Assembly: GCA_024346835.1 (NCBI GenBank)
Contig: AP024867.1
Location: 1,178,001 to 1,242,000 of the forward strand
Source: Vibrio comitans
GTDB taxonomy: Bacteria; Pseudomonadota; Gammaproteobacteria; Enterobacterales; Vibrionaceae
Direction of reading: 5' to 3'
Length of the DNA stretch: 64,000 bases
The notes beneath the pieces are model-generated. The model saw only the letters and a program-made list of their open reading frames with translations, ran no database searches and was not told the DNA's origin. Shown here in pieces: positions 38,728 through 47,434 of this stretch (positions are counted from its first letter, which is position 1; every line of letters begins with the position of its first letter). Made by a program: the position numbers and the translations under genes.

Positions 38728-39402
38728 GTGCAATATCTTATTACTTTATTCCTTTTTCTTTCATTCAGTGTTTGCGCTGAATTGCATACGCCAAATCTTT
38801 CTGCAAAATATGAGATTAGAGATCAGTTGGGCTTTCAAGTGAATCGTTCTGAGCTGATATTCTCAATTTTCGAAGGCCATGTAGTGAGAGAAGTACCCGA
38901 ACAGAATATCATTGAGCATTGGGTACAAAGAAAAGATGGCAGGCATGTCTTTTATCGACATTTCCCTAGCCACAGAAAAAGCCTTTATTACAATCGAGGA
39001 GATCTCAGAGCGTTAAGCCTTGCTAGCAGTTGGGAGCAGGTATCGGAAGTCATTCCTTCTGTTTGGTTACAAAGTCTCAACTTGAAGGAGTTGAAGGACT
39101 CTGAGTTTGGGGAAGTAGAAGTATATCAAGGAACAATCGGAGAGTTTGAAGTGGAAATTGACTGGCTGAAATCGCAGTCGATTCCATACCGCTATAGTAT
39201 TCGTAAACAGTATCAAAGGTTAACTTTGCAACTCACGGAGTTCGACTCTTCATCGAACATTAGTCAGAAGTTATCCGAGTGGGATAGTTATCAAAGTATT
39301 GATTTTTCAGATGCTATGGACATGGAAAGAGATACCTTTGTGCAGTATTTGATGTCATCAGGTCAACTCAATACCAATGGTTTGGGATTGCATCAGCACT
39401 GA
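38728..39402 (+). CDS. Secreted hypothetical protein
   Basis: I do not recognise this 224-residue protein. It has a clear signal peptide, with hydrophobic residues 4-14 and likely cleavage at SVCA-EL. A mixed alpha/beta mature domain rich in charged and aromatic residues follows, with no cysteine pair and no membrane segment. The general layout resembles periplasmic DUF3108-like proteins, but the match is weak. I prefer GTG 38728, with GGA eight bases upstream, over an in-frame TTG at 38716. It lies just after the phosphatase terminator and may be part of the same phosphate-response group by read-through. Confidence 0.6.
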   Translation: MQYLITLFLFLSFSVCAELHTPNLSAKYEIRDQLGFQVNRSELIFSIFEGHVVREVPEQNIIEHWVQRKDGRHVFYRHFPSHRKSLYYNRGDLRALSLASSWEQVSEVIPSVWLQSLNLKELKDSEFGEVEVYQGTIGEFEVEIDWLKSQSIPYRYSIRKQYQRLTLQLTEFDSSSNISQKLSEWDSYQSIDFSDAMDMERDTFVQYLMSSGQLNTNGLGLHQH

Positions 39403-39757
39403 TAGCGCATATCGATTCCTTAACTTAATGTTGAATTAAGACCAGGCTAACAAAGTGATCAATAAAGACGGATAGGTGTACCAATTACACTCCAGTTTCG
39501 AAGGAAACAGTAGCTCCTAGTGAGCTGCTGGTTCATTTTGTACTAGTTATTGGAATTAAAAGTGAACTCACTATTGAAACATGGAAGGCTACAAATGACT
39601 GCGTGCTTTCTGTTTTAATTTTAAATAAAGTATTGATAAATAAGGAGTATGTGTTTTCTTTAGATTTCTAATATGAATCACACCAACATTTCTTTTTTTG
39701 TGCCAACCTATCTATAGTTAATTTGATTCCACACAATTAGTACTGATAGGAATACCC
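39403..39757. promoter_or_regulatory. glpK upstream region with hairpins and palindrome
   Basis: This 355-bp stretch has no gene. It holds a small GTTTC-GAAG-GAAAC hairpin (39495-39508) abutting a 9-bp hairpin CAGTAGCTC/GAGCTGCTG with one wobble pair (39508-39530). It also contains a 12-bp palindrome, AGTGAACTCACT (39561-39572). I cannot match any of these to a named operator or RNA family. Confidence 0.4.
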
Positions 39758-41275
39758 ATGGCCACAGGCTCTTACATTGTTGCCCTCGACCAAGGCACTA
39801 CTAGCTCAAGAGCAGTAGTCTTTGATGCTCAAGCAAATATCATAGCCACCTCTCAACGTGAGTTTACTCAGTATTACCCAGAAGCGGGTTGGGTAGAGCA
39901 TGACCCTCTAGAAATCTATTCATCACAGCGCTCTACTCTCATTGATGTTCTCGATAAGCTTTCTATCAAAGCGGAACAAGTGGCTGCGATTGGTATTACC
40001 AACCAGCGTGAAACCACCGTAGTCTGGAATAAAGAAACAGGTAAACCCGTTTATAACGCTATTGTTTGGCAATGCCGCCGAACGAGCCAAATGTGTGAAC
40101 AACTTAAAGGGCAAGGCTGGGAGGAGTACATACAAAAAGCGACCGGCTTAGTATTAGACCCTTACTTTTCTGCGACCAAGATAAAATGGATTCTAGATAA
40201 CGTCCCTGGAGCGAGAGACCTTGCAGATAAGGGGAAACTGCTGTTTGGGACAGTCGACACTTGGCTACTATGGAAGTTGACTCACGGCAAGGTACACGCA
40301 ACCGATCATACCAACGCCTCACGTACCATGATGTTTAACATCAACAATCTCGAGTGGGATGAGAAAATTTTAGAGTTGTTGGATATTCCTAGATCCATGC
40401 TACCTGAGGTAAAACCTTCTTCGGGCCTATTCGGTGAGACCTGTATTGGCGAAGATGGAGGATTGAAGATCCCGGTGGCGGGCATCGCAGGTGATCAGCA
40501 AGCCGCACTTTTTGGCCATTGTAGCGTTGATCCAGGGCAAGCGAAAAATACCTATGGCACGGGGTGCTTTCTTTTGATGAATACTGGCCAAACCAAAGTA
40601 ACGTCAAAACATGGTTTGCTTACCACGCTTGCATGCAATGCAAAAGGGGAACCTTGTTATGCATTGGAAGGCGCTGTGTTTATGGCGGGTGCTTCGGTAC
40701 AGTGGCTTAGAGATGAACTCAGGCTGCTAAACGAATCAAAAGACTCTGAGTATTTTGCCAATAAAGTGGACTCCTCCGATGGCGTTTATGTGGTACCTGC
40801 ATTTACTGGTCTCGGAGCACCCTATTGGGATCCATATGCGCGAGGGACTATGGTGGGCTTAACTCGCGGTACCAGTGCTGAACATATAGTAAGGGCAACA
40901 TTAGAAAGTATTGCCTATCAAGCCTGCGATGTAATACAGGCGATGCAAGCTGACGCCAATATTAAAATGCATGAACTTCGCGTTGATGGTGGGGCTTCAA
41001 AAAACAACTTCTTGATGCAGTTTCAATCGGACATTTTAGATTGTGAGGTACAAAGACCGAAAATTACTGAGGTCACCGCATTAGGTGCCGCATTTTTAGC
41101 AGGGCTTGCAGTAGGGTATTGGAAAGATCTGTCTGAGCTTGAGGCGAGATCTAAGATTGAAACTCGATACAATCCAGTATGTGACAGTGAAAAAAGAAAT
41201 AAGCGTTATGCTGGCTGGAAGCGCGCCATTAAGTGTGCGCAAATGTGGAGTGATCTTCATGATGAAGATGATTAG
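39758..41275 (+). CDS. glpK: Glycerol kinase
   Basis: This 505-residue FGGY-family kinase phosphorylates glycerol to sn-glycerol-3-phosphate with ATP. Motifs include VALDQGTTSSRAVVFD (residues 8-23) for ATP, AIGITNQRETTVVW, WQCRRT, GIAGDQQAALFGH, YGTGCFLLMNTG and LRVDGGASKNNFLMQFQSD. Length matches E. coli GlpK (about 502). The start ATG has a TAGGAA site. Neither glpF nor glpD/glpR is adjacent, so this is an isolated glpK locus. It is convergent with pyrC across a bidirectional terminator. Confidence 0.96.
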   Translation: MATGSYIVALDQGTTSSRAVVFDAQANIIATSQREFTQYYPEAGWVEHDPLEIYSSQRSTLIDVLDKLSIKAEQVAAIGITNQRETTVVWNKETGKPVYNAIVWQCRRTSQMCEQLKGQGWEEYIQKATGLVLDPYFSATKIKWILDNVPGARDLADKGKLLFGTVDTWLLWKLTHGKVHATDHTNASRTMMFNINNLEWDEKILELLDIPRSMLPEVKPSSGLFGETCIGEDGGLKIPVAGIAGDQQAALFGHCSVDPGQAKNTYGTGCFLLMNTGQTKVTSKHGLLTTLACNAKGEPCYALEGAVFMAGASVQWLRDELRLLNESKDSEYFANKVDSSDGVYVVPAFTGLGAPYWDPYARGTMVGLTRGTSAEHIVRATLESIAYQACDVIQAMQADANIKMHELRVDGGASKNNFLMQFQSDILDCEVQRPKITEVTALGAAFLAGLAVGYWKDLSELEARSKIETRYNPVCDSEKRNKRYAGWKRAIKCAQMWSDLHDEDD

Positions 41276-41296
41276 CGCTTAATTAGCTAGTCAAAA

Positions 41297-41335
41297 AAAT
41301 AGGGTCGCTTCAATCCAATTGACGCAACCCTATTT
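41297..41335. terminator. Bidirectional intrinsic terminator
   Basis: AAATAGGGTCGC pairs with GCAACCCTATTT (one mismatch) around a 14-15-base loop, with A-runs on the left and T/A-rich sequence on the right. It lies between convergent glpK and pyrC. Confidence 0.75.
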
Positions 41336-41358
41336 CAAATTAGTACGGAAAGAGGAGA

Positions 41359-42390
41359 TTAAGCCTCGACTTTCCAAGTCATCATTTCGCCACCTTTGAT
41401 AGGCACAACGATGTCGTCACCAAACGGCATGGTTTCTGCTACAGGCCATTCAGTTTTAGTTAGAGTCACAGTATCGCTGTTGCGCGGTAGGTTGTAGAAG
41501 TCTGGGCCGTTGTGGCTAGCAAATGCTTCTAGGTTCTTAATCTTACCTTCAGCTTCAAATACCTCAGCGTAAAGCTCAAGCGCTGCGTGCGCGGTGTAAG
41601 AGCCTGCACAGCCACATGCTGTTTCTTTACGGCCTTTTGCATGAGGTGCAGAGTCAGTACCGATGAAAAACTTCTTGTTTCCGCTTGTTGCAGCTTCAAC
41701 TAGCGCTTTTTGATGCGTATTGCGCTTTAGGATTGGCAGACAGTAAAAGTGTGGACGGATACCACCAACCAGCATGTGGTTACGGTTGTACATCAAGTGA
41801 TGCGCTGTAATCGTTGCCGCTACGTTGTCGTTGGCGTTTTTCACAAACTCGACTGCATCGGCTGTTGTGATGTGCTCTAGAACAATCTTCAGGTTAGGGA
41901 AGTCATTAACGATAGGCGCTAGTACGGTATCTAGGAACTCTTTTTCACGGTCGAAGATATCAACATCGTGCGTAGTTACCTCGCCATGGATAAGAAGCAG
42001 AATGCCTTGCTTCTCCATTTCTTCTAGAACAGGGTAAATCTTTTTCGCGTCTGTAACGCCAGAGTCTGAGTTCGTTGTGGCACCAGCAGGGTAAAGCTTA
42101 CATGCAACCACTTGACCAGAAGCTTTTGCTTCTTGGATGTCTTCTTTAGTCGTGTTGTCTGTCAGGTAAAGAGACATCAAAGGCTGGAAGGTATCGCTAT
42201 GATTGTGCTCGTTGATACGAGCTTGGTAAGCAATTGCTTGCGCAGTATTGATTGTTGGTGGAATGGTATTTGGCATAACCAAGGCACGACCATTGTAGCG
42301 GCTAATGTCGCGCACGGTATCTTTTAGTACATCGCCATCACGAAGGTGAACATGCCAGTCATCAGGACGTGTAATAGTTAAGTTGGTCAT
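41359..42390 (-). CDS. pyrC: Dihydroorotase, class II
   Basis: This 343-residue amidohydrolase interconverts carbamoyl-aspartate and dihydroorotate in pyrimidine synthesis. The metal-binding histidines are in DDWHVHLRDGD (residues 10-20) and the carboxylated lysine is in VACKLYPAGATTNS. Further metal ligands are in LIHGEVT, LEHITTADAVEF and GTDSAPHAKGRKE. Length fits the E. coli-type enzyme (348). The ATG is preceded on the minus strand by a GGCGGGAG site. Confidence 0.96.
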   Translation of the reverse strand: MTNLTITRPDDWHVHLRDGDVLKDTVRDISRYNGRALVMPNTIPPTINTAQAIAYQARINEHNHSDTFQPLMSLYLTDNTTKEDIQEAKASGQVVACKLYPAGATTNSDSGVTDAKKIYPVLEEMEKQGILLLIHGEVTTHDVDIFDREKEFLDTVLAPIVNDFPNLKIVLEHITTADAVEFVKNANDNVAATITAHHLMYNRNHMLVGGIRPHFYCLPILKRNTHQKALVEAATSGNKKFFIGTDSAPHAKGRKETACGCAGSYTAHAALELYAEVFEAEGKIKNLEAFASHNGPDFYNLPRNSDTVTLTKTEWPVAETMPFGDDIVVPIKGGEMMTWKVEA

Positions 42391-42544
42391 CGTTTTGCTC
42401 CCGCCAAAATATTCCTAAAGGTGTTAGAAGAAACCGAGCTTGTGGTATGGTATTCATGCCACGCAAACGGTTACTTGAATGCGGGCGCATAATAGCGAAA
42501 ATGCAGACGGATTGCATTAACAATGAGACTGTTAGGGGTATAAA

Positions 42545-43381
42545 GTGAAGGATAAGGCAAAATTAGCGGGCATTAGTATATTTCCTGTGAAATCAACATC
42601 GGGCATTGCCCAATCTAGAGCCTGGGTTGGATTAGAAGGAATCAGTTTTGATCGTCGCTTCGTGGTCACAGATCTTGCAGGTCGAATGATGACGGCGCGT
42701 AAATTTCCCAAGATGGTGACCATCAAGAGTACCTTGGTCGAAAATGGCATTGTATTGAGCGCTCCTGGTGCCAAGAATTTGCACCTTGCAATTGAAGAAT
42801 TTGACCGTGATGAATTCGAATGCAAAATTTGGAGTGACCGCTTCTTTGCTTATACCACTACAGAGAAAGCGAATGCTTGGTTCACCGAAGTAATTGGTCG
42901 CGATGCGCAACTGCTGTTTTGTGGTGAAGAATCGAATCGCTTCCGAGAAAAGCTAGGAACAAAAGTGAGCTTTGCCGATGCCTATCCGCTATTGGTCATT
43001 TCTCAAGGTTCACTGGATGAACTTAACCGCCGCGCCTCACATCCACAAACCATGTCCCAATTTAGAACCAACATCGTGGTAGACGGTGTCGAACCGTTTG
43101 CAGAAGACGGTTGGGAGCGTATTGCTATTGGCGAGGTTGAGTTTCAGGTTGGCTCAACGTGTCAGCGCTGCATTCTCACCTCTATAGATCCAGTCACGGG
43201 TGAAAAAATGGCCGAAAAAGAGCCTACCGCGACATTATCTCGATTCCGCGCTGATGAAAAAGGTGCAATCTACTTTGGTATGAACCTTGTTGCCCTGAAC
43301 GAAGGGGTTATTGAGGTCGGGGATGAGGTACGTGTGTTAGAAACCCGTTCTCCTGTGTTGTATCGTGACGCCGATGCATGA
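42545..43381 (+). CDS. MOSC domain protein, YcbX-like
   Basis: This 278-residue protein has an N-terminal MOSC beta-barrel (ISIFPVKSTSGIAQSRA, then GISFDRRFVVTD) and a C-terminal MOSC domain with the conserved cysteine in GSTCQRCILTSIDPVTG. MOSC proteins bind molybdenum cofactor, and YcbX-type members reduce N-hydroxylated compounds. The ferredoxin domain found in longer YcbX proteins is absent, so it would need an external electron donor. The GTG start has an AGGGG site. It is divergent from pyrC by 154 bases and ends at a good terminator. Confidence 0.85.
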   Translation: MKDKAKLAGISIFPVKSTSGIAQSRAWVGLEGISFDRRFVVTDLAGRMMTARKFPKMVTIKSTLVENGIVLSAPGAKNLHLAIEEFDRDEFECKIWSDRFFAYTTTEKANAWFTEVIGRDAQLLFCGEESNRFREKLGTKVSFADAYPLLVISQGSLDELNRRASHPQTMSQFRTNIVVDGVEPFAEDGWERIAIGEVEFQVGSTCQRCILTSIDPVTGEKMAEKEPTATLSRFRADEKGAIYFGMNLVALNEGVIEVGDEVRVLETRSPVLYRDADA

Positions 43382-43386
43382 TCAAT

Positions 43387-43412
43387 AAAGGCACCTTGCG
43401 GTGCCTTTTTCT
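43387..43412. terminator. Intrinsic terminator, bidirectional
   Basis: A perfect 9-bp stem AAAGGCACC/GGTGCCTTT with a TTGC loop and a T-run lies between the convergent MOSC and nadE genes. Confidence 0.85.
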
Positions 43413-43428
43413 TTTGTAGTATGTGCTA

Positions 43429-44256
43429 TCAATCGTAGATCGTCGGGATTGGGTCGCGTTTGTGCTGTGTGCGTTTGTAAATATCAATAAGCGTTTGTTT
43501 TGCTTCTTCAGCTAAAGGCTTACCTTCCAAGAAGTTATCGATGTCATCGTAGCTTACGCTTAGTGCATCTTCATCGGCTTTTTGCGGGTCTAGCTCTTCT
43601 AGATCAGCGGTTGGGGTCTTAGTGACGAGCAACTCAGGTGCGCCTAAAGTATTAGCTAATTGGCGAACTTGACGCTTACTTAAACCAAACAGAGGGGCTA
43701 GGTCACAAGCACCATCACCAAATTTAGTGTAGAAACCTGTGATGTTTTCAGCTGAGTGGTCAGTGCCTAGCACTAGGCCGCCAACGTATCCCGCGATTTG
43801 GTACTGAGCGATCATGCGAGCACGTGCTTTCACGTTACCTTTTACGAAATCGATCTTCTCAGCCGAGTCTGGCATTAGACCTGTTCCTTGAAGCGCTACG
43901 CCCGTAGCTGCGTGTAAACCATCTACGCCGTCGGCAATATTAACCGATACTGAGTGTGTCGGTTTGATGAAAGAGAGCGCGAGTTGAGCTTCATCTTCAT
44001 CTTTTTGAGTGCCATAAGGCAGGCGAACGGCGATAAATTGGTAGTTGTCGTTGGTTTCTTGGTTGAGCTGATCAACAGCAAGCTGGGCTAGACGACCACA
44101 GGTAGTGGAGTCAACGCCGCCACTGATGCCGAGAACGACAGATTTGCATCCTGATTCCAGCAATTTACGTTTGATAAAGTTAACGCGTCGTTCAATCTCA
44201 AAGTCAACGTCGATGCTTGGCAGTACGCGCATCTCTTGGCGAATTTCTTGTTCCAT
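43429..44256 (-). CDS. nadE: NH3-dependent NAD+ synthetase
   Basis: This 275-residue N-type ATP pyrophosphatase amidates nicotinate adenine dinucleotide to NAD+. The PP-loop is LGISGGVDSTTC (residues 42-53). ATP and substrate segments follow: RLPYGTQKDEDEAQ, GNVKARARMIAQY, GTDHSAENITGFYTKFGDG and KTPTADLEELDPQKADED. Length equals E. coli NadE, with no glutaminase domain. It is divergent from the NadD-like gene by 94 bases, so the two NAD-pathway genes probably share a promoter region. Confidence 0.95.
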   Translation of the reverse strand: MEQEIRQEMRVLPSIDVDFEIERRVNFIKRKLLESGCKSVVLGISGGVDSTTCGRLAQLAVDQLNQETNDNYQFIAVRLPYGTQKDEDEAQLALSFIKPTHSVSVNIADGVDGLHAATGVALQGTGLMPDSAEKIDFVKGNVKARARMIAQYQIAGYVGGLVLGTDHSAENITGFYTKFGDGACDLAPLFGLSKRQVRQLANTLGAPELLVTKTPTADLEELDPQKADEDALSVSYDDIDNFLEGKPLAEEAKQTLIDIYKRTQHKRDPIPTIYD

Positions 44257-44350
44257 GAGCTAAATGTCCTAAATATCGAAAGGCAACTTTTGGTATCATA
44301 TTGCAAATTCAACTTTGTCTCAATTTCCAAACCCTTAGAGAAACGCGATC

Positions 44351-44872
44351 ATGAAAAAAATAGCGGTATTTGGTAGTGCCTTTAATCCACCAAGCTTTGG
44401 TCATTTGAGTGTGATTGAGCGTTTAGCGCATTTTGACCAAGTGCTATTGGTGCCTAGTATTGCCCATGCGTGGGGTAAGCAAATGCTCGATTATTCAGTC
44501 CGATGTTCCATGATAGAGGCTTTCATTGGAGATATTCCCTGTAACAACGTCGCCCTGTCACGTATTGAGGAAGGGTTAGACTCAGAGCAGGGTGGGGTTA
44601 CCACTTTTCAGGTGTTAAGCGCGATACAGCAAGAGAATCCGCAAGCTGAGTTAACCTTTGTTATGGGGCCGGACAACCTGTTTAGTTTCGCAAAATTTTA
44701 TAAAGCGGATGAAATAATGAAGCGTTGGAATGTGCTTGCTTGCCCGGAAACAGTGGCTATTCGTAGTACAGAAATACGAGAAAAGCTTGCACAAGGTCAA
44801 GAAATCAAACACTTAACAAGTAAAAATGTTGTCAAAATATTGCAAAATGAGGAGTTATACCGCAATATTTAA
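44351..44872 (+). CDS. Nicotinate-nucleotide adenylyltransferase-like protein
   Basis: This 173-residue nucleotidyltransferase-fold protein opens with AVFGSAFNPPSFGHL, corresponding to the GGxFDPxHxGH motif of NadD. The first motif histidine is replaced by serine (SFGH) and the aspartate by asparagine. TFVMGPDNLFSFAKF and the C-terminal IRSTEIREKL (the ISSTxxR motif) are kept. NadD transfers AMP to nicotinate mononucleotide, the step just before NadE, and nadE is divergent next door, which supports an NAD role. It is shorter than typical NadD (about 210), and the chromosome may well carry a canonical nadD elsewhere. Other nucleotidyltransferase activities remain possible. Confidence 0.75.
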   Translation: MKKIAVFGSAFNPPSFGHLSVIERLAHFDQVLLVPSIAHAWGKQMLDYSVRCSMIEAFIGDIPCNNVALSRIEEGLDSEQGGVTTFQVLSAIQQENPQAELTFVMGPDNLFSFAKFYKADEIMKRWNVLACPETVAIRSTEIREKLAQGQEIKHLTSKNVVKILQNEELYRNI

Positions 44873-44916
44873 CGTTGCGATGACAGAAACTATTTTTTAC
44901 AAGGATTGATAACGCA

Positions 44917-45396
44917 GTGACGCGATTACATACAACACTAGCACTAGTATGTGGCACTTTTATGGCAGGAACTTCTGAAGCCTGTGTGTCAGATCGCGAT
45001 CCTACCCGCTCTCTCGTCCTTGTTGACTCTACGCTTACCCTTTGTGAAAACCTAATCGAGACCGTTGACGAATTGGTTGATGATTTATTAGTTTCAACCA
45101 ATATCAAAGAAGAACCATCAACCTTGGGCTACTGGTCTGATTGGATGATGGACAATGTAGATGACCCGTTGTTAACTCAGCAGGTCAGTCAGAGCTTCTT
45201 TGGTTTGGGCGTTTTTCGTCCACATGAAATGACCACTAACGATGATGAACTCTCTTATGAAGAGTGGATCAAAACGCACGGTGTTCAACTAAGTGTGGGT
45301 ATCGGTGAGAAAAACGAGCCACGAGTTCGACTCGATTATCAATGGCATGAACGTCACGAAGATGTTTTCCACGTACAAGTGGAAGTGCCATTCTAG
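44917..45396 (+). CDS. Secreted hypothetical protein
   Basis: I do not recognise this 159-residue protein. A signal peptide is likely (hydrophobic residues 6-17, cleavage near SEA-CV). The mature part is acidic, with two cysteines (C23, C43) that could form a disulfide. The C-terminus has VRLDYQWHERHEDVFHVQVEVPF-like beta-rich sequence, as found in periplasmic or outer-membrane-associated proteins. The GTG start has AAGGA 11 bases upstream, a little far. The gene is 44 bases after the NadD-like gene and ends before a clear terminator. Confidence 0.6.
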   Translation: MTRLHTTLALVCGTFMAGTSEACVSDRDPTRSLVLVDSTLTLCENLIETVDELVDDLLVSTNIKEEPSTLGYWSDWMMDNVDDPLLTQQVSQSFFGLGVFRPHEMTTNDDELSYEEWIKTHGVQLSVGIGEKNEPRVRLDYQWHERHEDVFHVQVEVPF

Positions 45397-45406
45397 AGAG
45401 ATTTTT

Positions 45407-45432
45407 AAAGCGCCTATCGAAGGCGCTTTTTA
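45407..45432. terminator. Bidirectional intrinsic terminator
   Basis: A perfect 9-bp stem AAAGCGCCT/AGGCGCTTT with a 5-base loop is flanked by T-run and A-rich sequence between convergent genes. Confidence 0.85.
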
Positions 45433-45437
45433 GTTTA

Positions 45438-46061
45438 TTAACGGTGAAGCGTTTCGCCGAGCACCGCCAGTCGAGCCATTTTGTATCCTTGTTCGTTCCC
45501 TGCAAACAAAGCTTTAGCAATATCAGTGTCTTTTTTACCCGATAGTCGCAATTTCTCTGCTTCTTTGATTCTCATAACCATCTGGTATTCAGCGGATAGG
45601 TCTTTACCAGCGCTGTCCCACTGACTCAATTTATGACTTAGTGCGGTGGTTTGCAGGTTAGGGTGCATTTCTAGCAGTTCGTACTGCAAGGCAGTCAGCA
45701 AAACCTGCTGATGCTCAGAAAGACTCGATACCTCAGACAATTTATCTAGTAGCGATAACACCAGAGAGTTGGGCTTCACGTAGCCTGCTTGATGCGGAAA
45801 GGGTTTGCTTAAGCGTTGTGACGCTTCTACGACCTTACAGCGGCTATTAGGAAAGTAGCTCAACGCTGATAAGCAGTTAGCAGGAAGCCAAAAGGTATCT
45901 CCAGCGGCGATAGCGTATTCAATTTTACCTAATCTAACGCTGACTAAGCCTTCAACAACGTAAATGAGTTGGTGCTTTAGTGTGGGTTTTCTTGAGGTAA
46001 GAGATAGGTATTCGAACTGTTTATCTTCAAATTGTATAGCGTAATGCATGTCGTTCAGCAT
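45438..46061 (-). CDS. AraC-type cupin protein with reduced C-terminal domain
   Basis: This 207-residue protein has an N-terminal cupin like the ligand-binding domain of AraC regulators (HQLIYVVEGLVSVRLGKIEYAIAAGDTFWLPANC). The C-terminal part has one recognisable helical segment (KEAEKLRLSGKKDTDIAKALFAG), reminiscent of the second AraC helix-turn-helix, but ends soon after. It is about 50-70 residues shorter than ordinary AraC-family regulators, so DNA binding is uncertain. No good ribosome site precedes ATG 46061; a second ATG (46049) is an alternative start. It is divergent from the acyltransferase gene. Confidence 0.6.
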   Translation of the reverse strand: MLNDMHYAIQFEDKQFEYLSLTSRKPTLKHQLIYVVEGLVSVRLGKIEYAIAAGDTFWLPANCLSALSYFPNSRCKVVEASQRLSKPFPHQAGYVKPNSLVLSLLDKLSEVSSLSEHQQVLLTALQYELLEMHPNLQTTALSHKLSQWDSAGKDLSAEYQMVMRIKEAEKLRLSGKKDTDIAKALFAGNEQGYKMARLAVLGETLHR

Positions 46062-46142
46062 CTGTTGAGCAGGGTTTTCATTAGGTTAGCGCTTTCTGGA
46101 GCCCTAATAAAGTAATAAAACCGACAAGATGGTATGGTTATA

Positions 46143-46152
46143 TGGTCTGACC
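46143..46152. promoter_or_regulatory. FadR-like operator core
   Basis: TGGTCTGACC matches all ten bases of the FadR core TGGTCNGACC, while outer bases of the 17-mer match poorly. It lies about 70 bases upstream of the acyltransferase start, in a promoter region. Control of a lipid gene by FadR would be biologically sensible. Confidence 0.4.
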
Positions 46153-46222
46153 TTACAAAATCATCAATGATCTAGCTGTAAATTGTCGCGTAAGTGCGTA
46201 AAATCGGCGTGATTTTTAGAGA

Positions 46223-47365
46223 ATGAAGAAGAATATGTCTACCGAGAACGATATTTACCAAGAGATTCGCCCTTACAACGATGAAGAGATTGCTCCAGCA
46301 ATCCAGCGATTGATTAACGACGAAGAATTTATCTCAGCAATATTGAACCAAAAGTTCAGCAATCACGCGAAGTGGTTTCAGGCACTCATGTCTCCTTTGG
46401 TGAAGCTGTATCTAAAAAATCGTTGGGGAAAACTCAACTCCATCGACGCTGTGCAAGTGGAAGTCGAAAAATACCTTAAGAAAGCGCTTGATAGCACGAC
46501 CGATGATGTCACCTTTGAAGGGCTAGATAAGCTTGACCAAAATACGCCGTATTTATTTATCTCGAACCACCGTGATATTGCGATGGATCCAGCATTGGTG
46601 AACTATGGTCTGCACCATACCAAGCATCAGACCATGCGTATTGCGATTGGTGACAATCTATTGAGTAAGCCGTGTGCGACAGAGCTAATGAAGATCAATA
46701 AGAGCTTCATTGTTAAGCGCTCAGCAAAAGCACCACGTGAAATGATGAAGGTACTGGGGCTTTTGTCTTCTTACATTAAGCACTCATTGGAAACAGGAAA
46801 CTCTATCTGGATCGCACAAAAAGAAGGGCGCGCTAAAGATGGTAATGATTTCACTGATCCGGCAATTATTAAGATGATTCAATTAGAGGGACGCAAGCGC
46901 AAGCTATCCTTCTCAGAATACGTTAAAACTCTTAAAATTGTACCCGTTGCTATCTCTTATGAGATTGACCCGTGTGACATTGCAAAAGCTAATGAACTGC
47001 ATCAAAAAGCCACAAAGGGTGAATACAAAAAATCAGAATTTGAGGACATTGATAGCATTGTTAAAGGGATCACGGGATACAAAGGTCGCATTAACGTGAG
47101 CTTTGGTGATGTGATAGATAGCGATATTGATAATGCCGATGCACTGGCCAATGAGATCGATCGCCAAATTCACGACAACTACAAACTGTTCCCAATCAAT
47201 CTGCTTGCTGCGGGTGTTGAGGACAGTAGTATCGACCAAGTAACACGAGACAAGCTTGAGGCGAAATTGGCTCAACTAGAGGAAGGCGCTAAAGCATACC
47301 TTATTGATGGCTATGCAAACCCAGTAAGAAACTTATCGAAAGATAAATCTGAGCAGGTCGCATAA
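46223..47365 (+). CDS. Glycerolipid acyltransferase (PlsC/LPLAT family)
   Basis: This protein of 376-380 residues belongs to the glycerol-phosphate acyltransferase superfamily, which moves acyl groups to lysophospholipid-type acceptors at the inner membrane. The active-site block is FISNHRDIAMDPALV (residues 112-126). H116 and D122 are five residues apart instead of the canonical four, unless D118 is used. The acceptor block is SIWIAQKEGRAKDG, in the place of FPEGTRS. The C-terminal 100 residues are soluble and acidic. Either ATG 46223 or ATG 46235 may be the start; GAAGAAG lies just before the second. A FadR-like operator precedes it and a strong terminator follows. Confidence 0.8.
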   Translation: MKKNMSTENDIYQEIRPYNDEEIAPAIQRLINDEEFISAILNQKFSNHAKWFQALMSPLVKLYLKNRWGKLNSIDAVQVEVEKYLKKALDSTTDDVTFEGLDKLDQNTPYLFISNHRDIAMDPALVNYGLHHTKHQTMRIAIGDNLLSKPCATELMKINKSFIVKRSAKAPREMMKVLGLLSSYIKHSLETGNSIWIAQKEGRAKDGNDFTDPAIIKMIQLEGRKRKLSFSEYVKTLKIVPVAISYEIDPCDIAKANELHQKATKGEYKKSEFEDIDSIVKGITGYKGRINVSFGDVIDSDIDNADALANEIDRQIHDNYKLFPINLLAAGVEDSSIDQVTRDKLEAKLAQLEEGAKAYLIDGYANPVRNLSKDKSEQVA

Positions 47366-47390
47366 GACTAGTTTGATAGTGTAAGAATAA

Positions 47391-47419
47391 AAAAAGGTCG
47401 AACTTAGTTCGACCTTTTT
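47391..47419. terminator. Strong bidirectional terminator
   Basis: A perfect 13-bp stem AAAAAGGTCGAAC/GTTCGACCTTTTT with a 3-base loop lies between the convergent acyltransferase and YfcZ-like genes. Confidence 0.9.
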
Positions 47420-47434
47420 GATCTTTGAAAGAAT

